A DNA stretch of 21,869 nt from CAG-390 sp964522215 (GTDB taxonomy: Bacteria > Bacillota > Clostridia > Oscillospirales > CAG-272), in contig CAZFVR010000028.1 in the NCBI GenBank assembly GCA_964522215.1, forward strand, positions 1 to 21,869, written 5' to 3'. Shown here in pieces: positions 21,823 through 21,869 of this stretch. Position numbers and translations under genes: made by a program. Below the pieces are notes generated by a model. It had not been told where the DNA came from. It ran no database searches and was given only the letters and a program-made list of their open reading frames with translations. Positions within the stretch are counted from its first letter, which is position 1; every line of letters begins with the position of its first letter.

Positions 21823-21869
21823 CATTGAAAACCGAACAAAGAAAGAGTAAAAGCAAGAACTCAAGAACT
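21823..21869 (+). other. 16S-23S spacer-like end sequence (possible)
   Basis: CATTGAAAACCGAACAAAG, then 'AAGCAAGAACTCAAGAACT', resembles the conserved spacer seen in Firmicutes upstream of 23S rRNA (from memory). The 23S gene itself would lie beyond the window. Only 47 bases are available and no tRNA or 16S is seen before it, so it could be a rearranged remnant or a chance likeness. Confidence 0.3.

Noticed and set aside
1..21869. CRISPR arrays, transposases or integrases
   Set aside because: No regularly spaced repeats and no recombinase-like protein were seen on either strand.

Overview
The window looks like chromosomal DNA of a gut-type Clostridia member, probably Oscillospirales/Ruminococcaceae. 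The reasons are AGGAGG ribosome binding sites, near-consensus sigma-A promoters, an AbrB regulator with a zinc-knuckle tail, an RNase J with a long basic extension, and the DUF6935/SPFH envelope genes. That placement is inference; no rRNA gene is present. No transposase, integrase, CRISPR array or phage structural gene was seen.

Layout. (1) 1-5265, minus strand: an envelope cluster. A 1185-aa two-membrane-anchor surface protein with FN3-like, Ig-like and Cys/His-rich repeats is followed by a DUF6935 protein, an acidic small protein, a small membrane protein, and the first 18 codons of an SPFH (YdjI-like) protein cut by the window edge. A 125-bp run of abutting hairpins lies between the third and fourth small genes. 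(2) 5326-8720, plus strand: a strong promoter, a 340-nt leader with a possible pseudoknot, then a solute-binding lipoprotein and a membrane-tethered LuxR-type regulator, with no permease genes. (3) 8787-13284: an accessory block with a NimA-like flavin-binding protein, a frameshifted alpha/beta hydrolase, another gene scrap, and a four-gene lipoprotein/membrane operon of unknown function ending in a clear terminator. It abuts the 3' end of tRNA-Pro, and an imperfect copy of that tRNA end lies at its left border. (4) 13285-19193, minus strand: housekeeping genes: tRNA-Pro(UGG), a cysteine-knuckle protein, a membrane-anchored parvulin foldase, RNase J under a perfect promoter, and a small tail-anchored protein. 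(5) 19569-19937, plus strand: abrB with its own promoter and terminator. (6) 20012-21647, minus strand: a GNAT acetyltransferase, a second GNAT with stops and a frameshift, and a Nudix hydrolase. The last 47 bases resemble a 16S-23S spacer.

How the parts may work together: the SBP/LuxR pair looks like a ligand-sensing pair, because the lipoprotein and the receptor-regulator are adjacent and co-directional and the pair starts from one strong promoter. The foldase could serve the many exported lipoproteins. RNase J and AbrB are global regulators of RNA turnover and growth-phase expression. The best candidates for something undescribed are the SBP/membrane-LuxR pair with its structured leader, the four-gene lipoprotein operon, and the hairpin array at 505-629.
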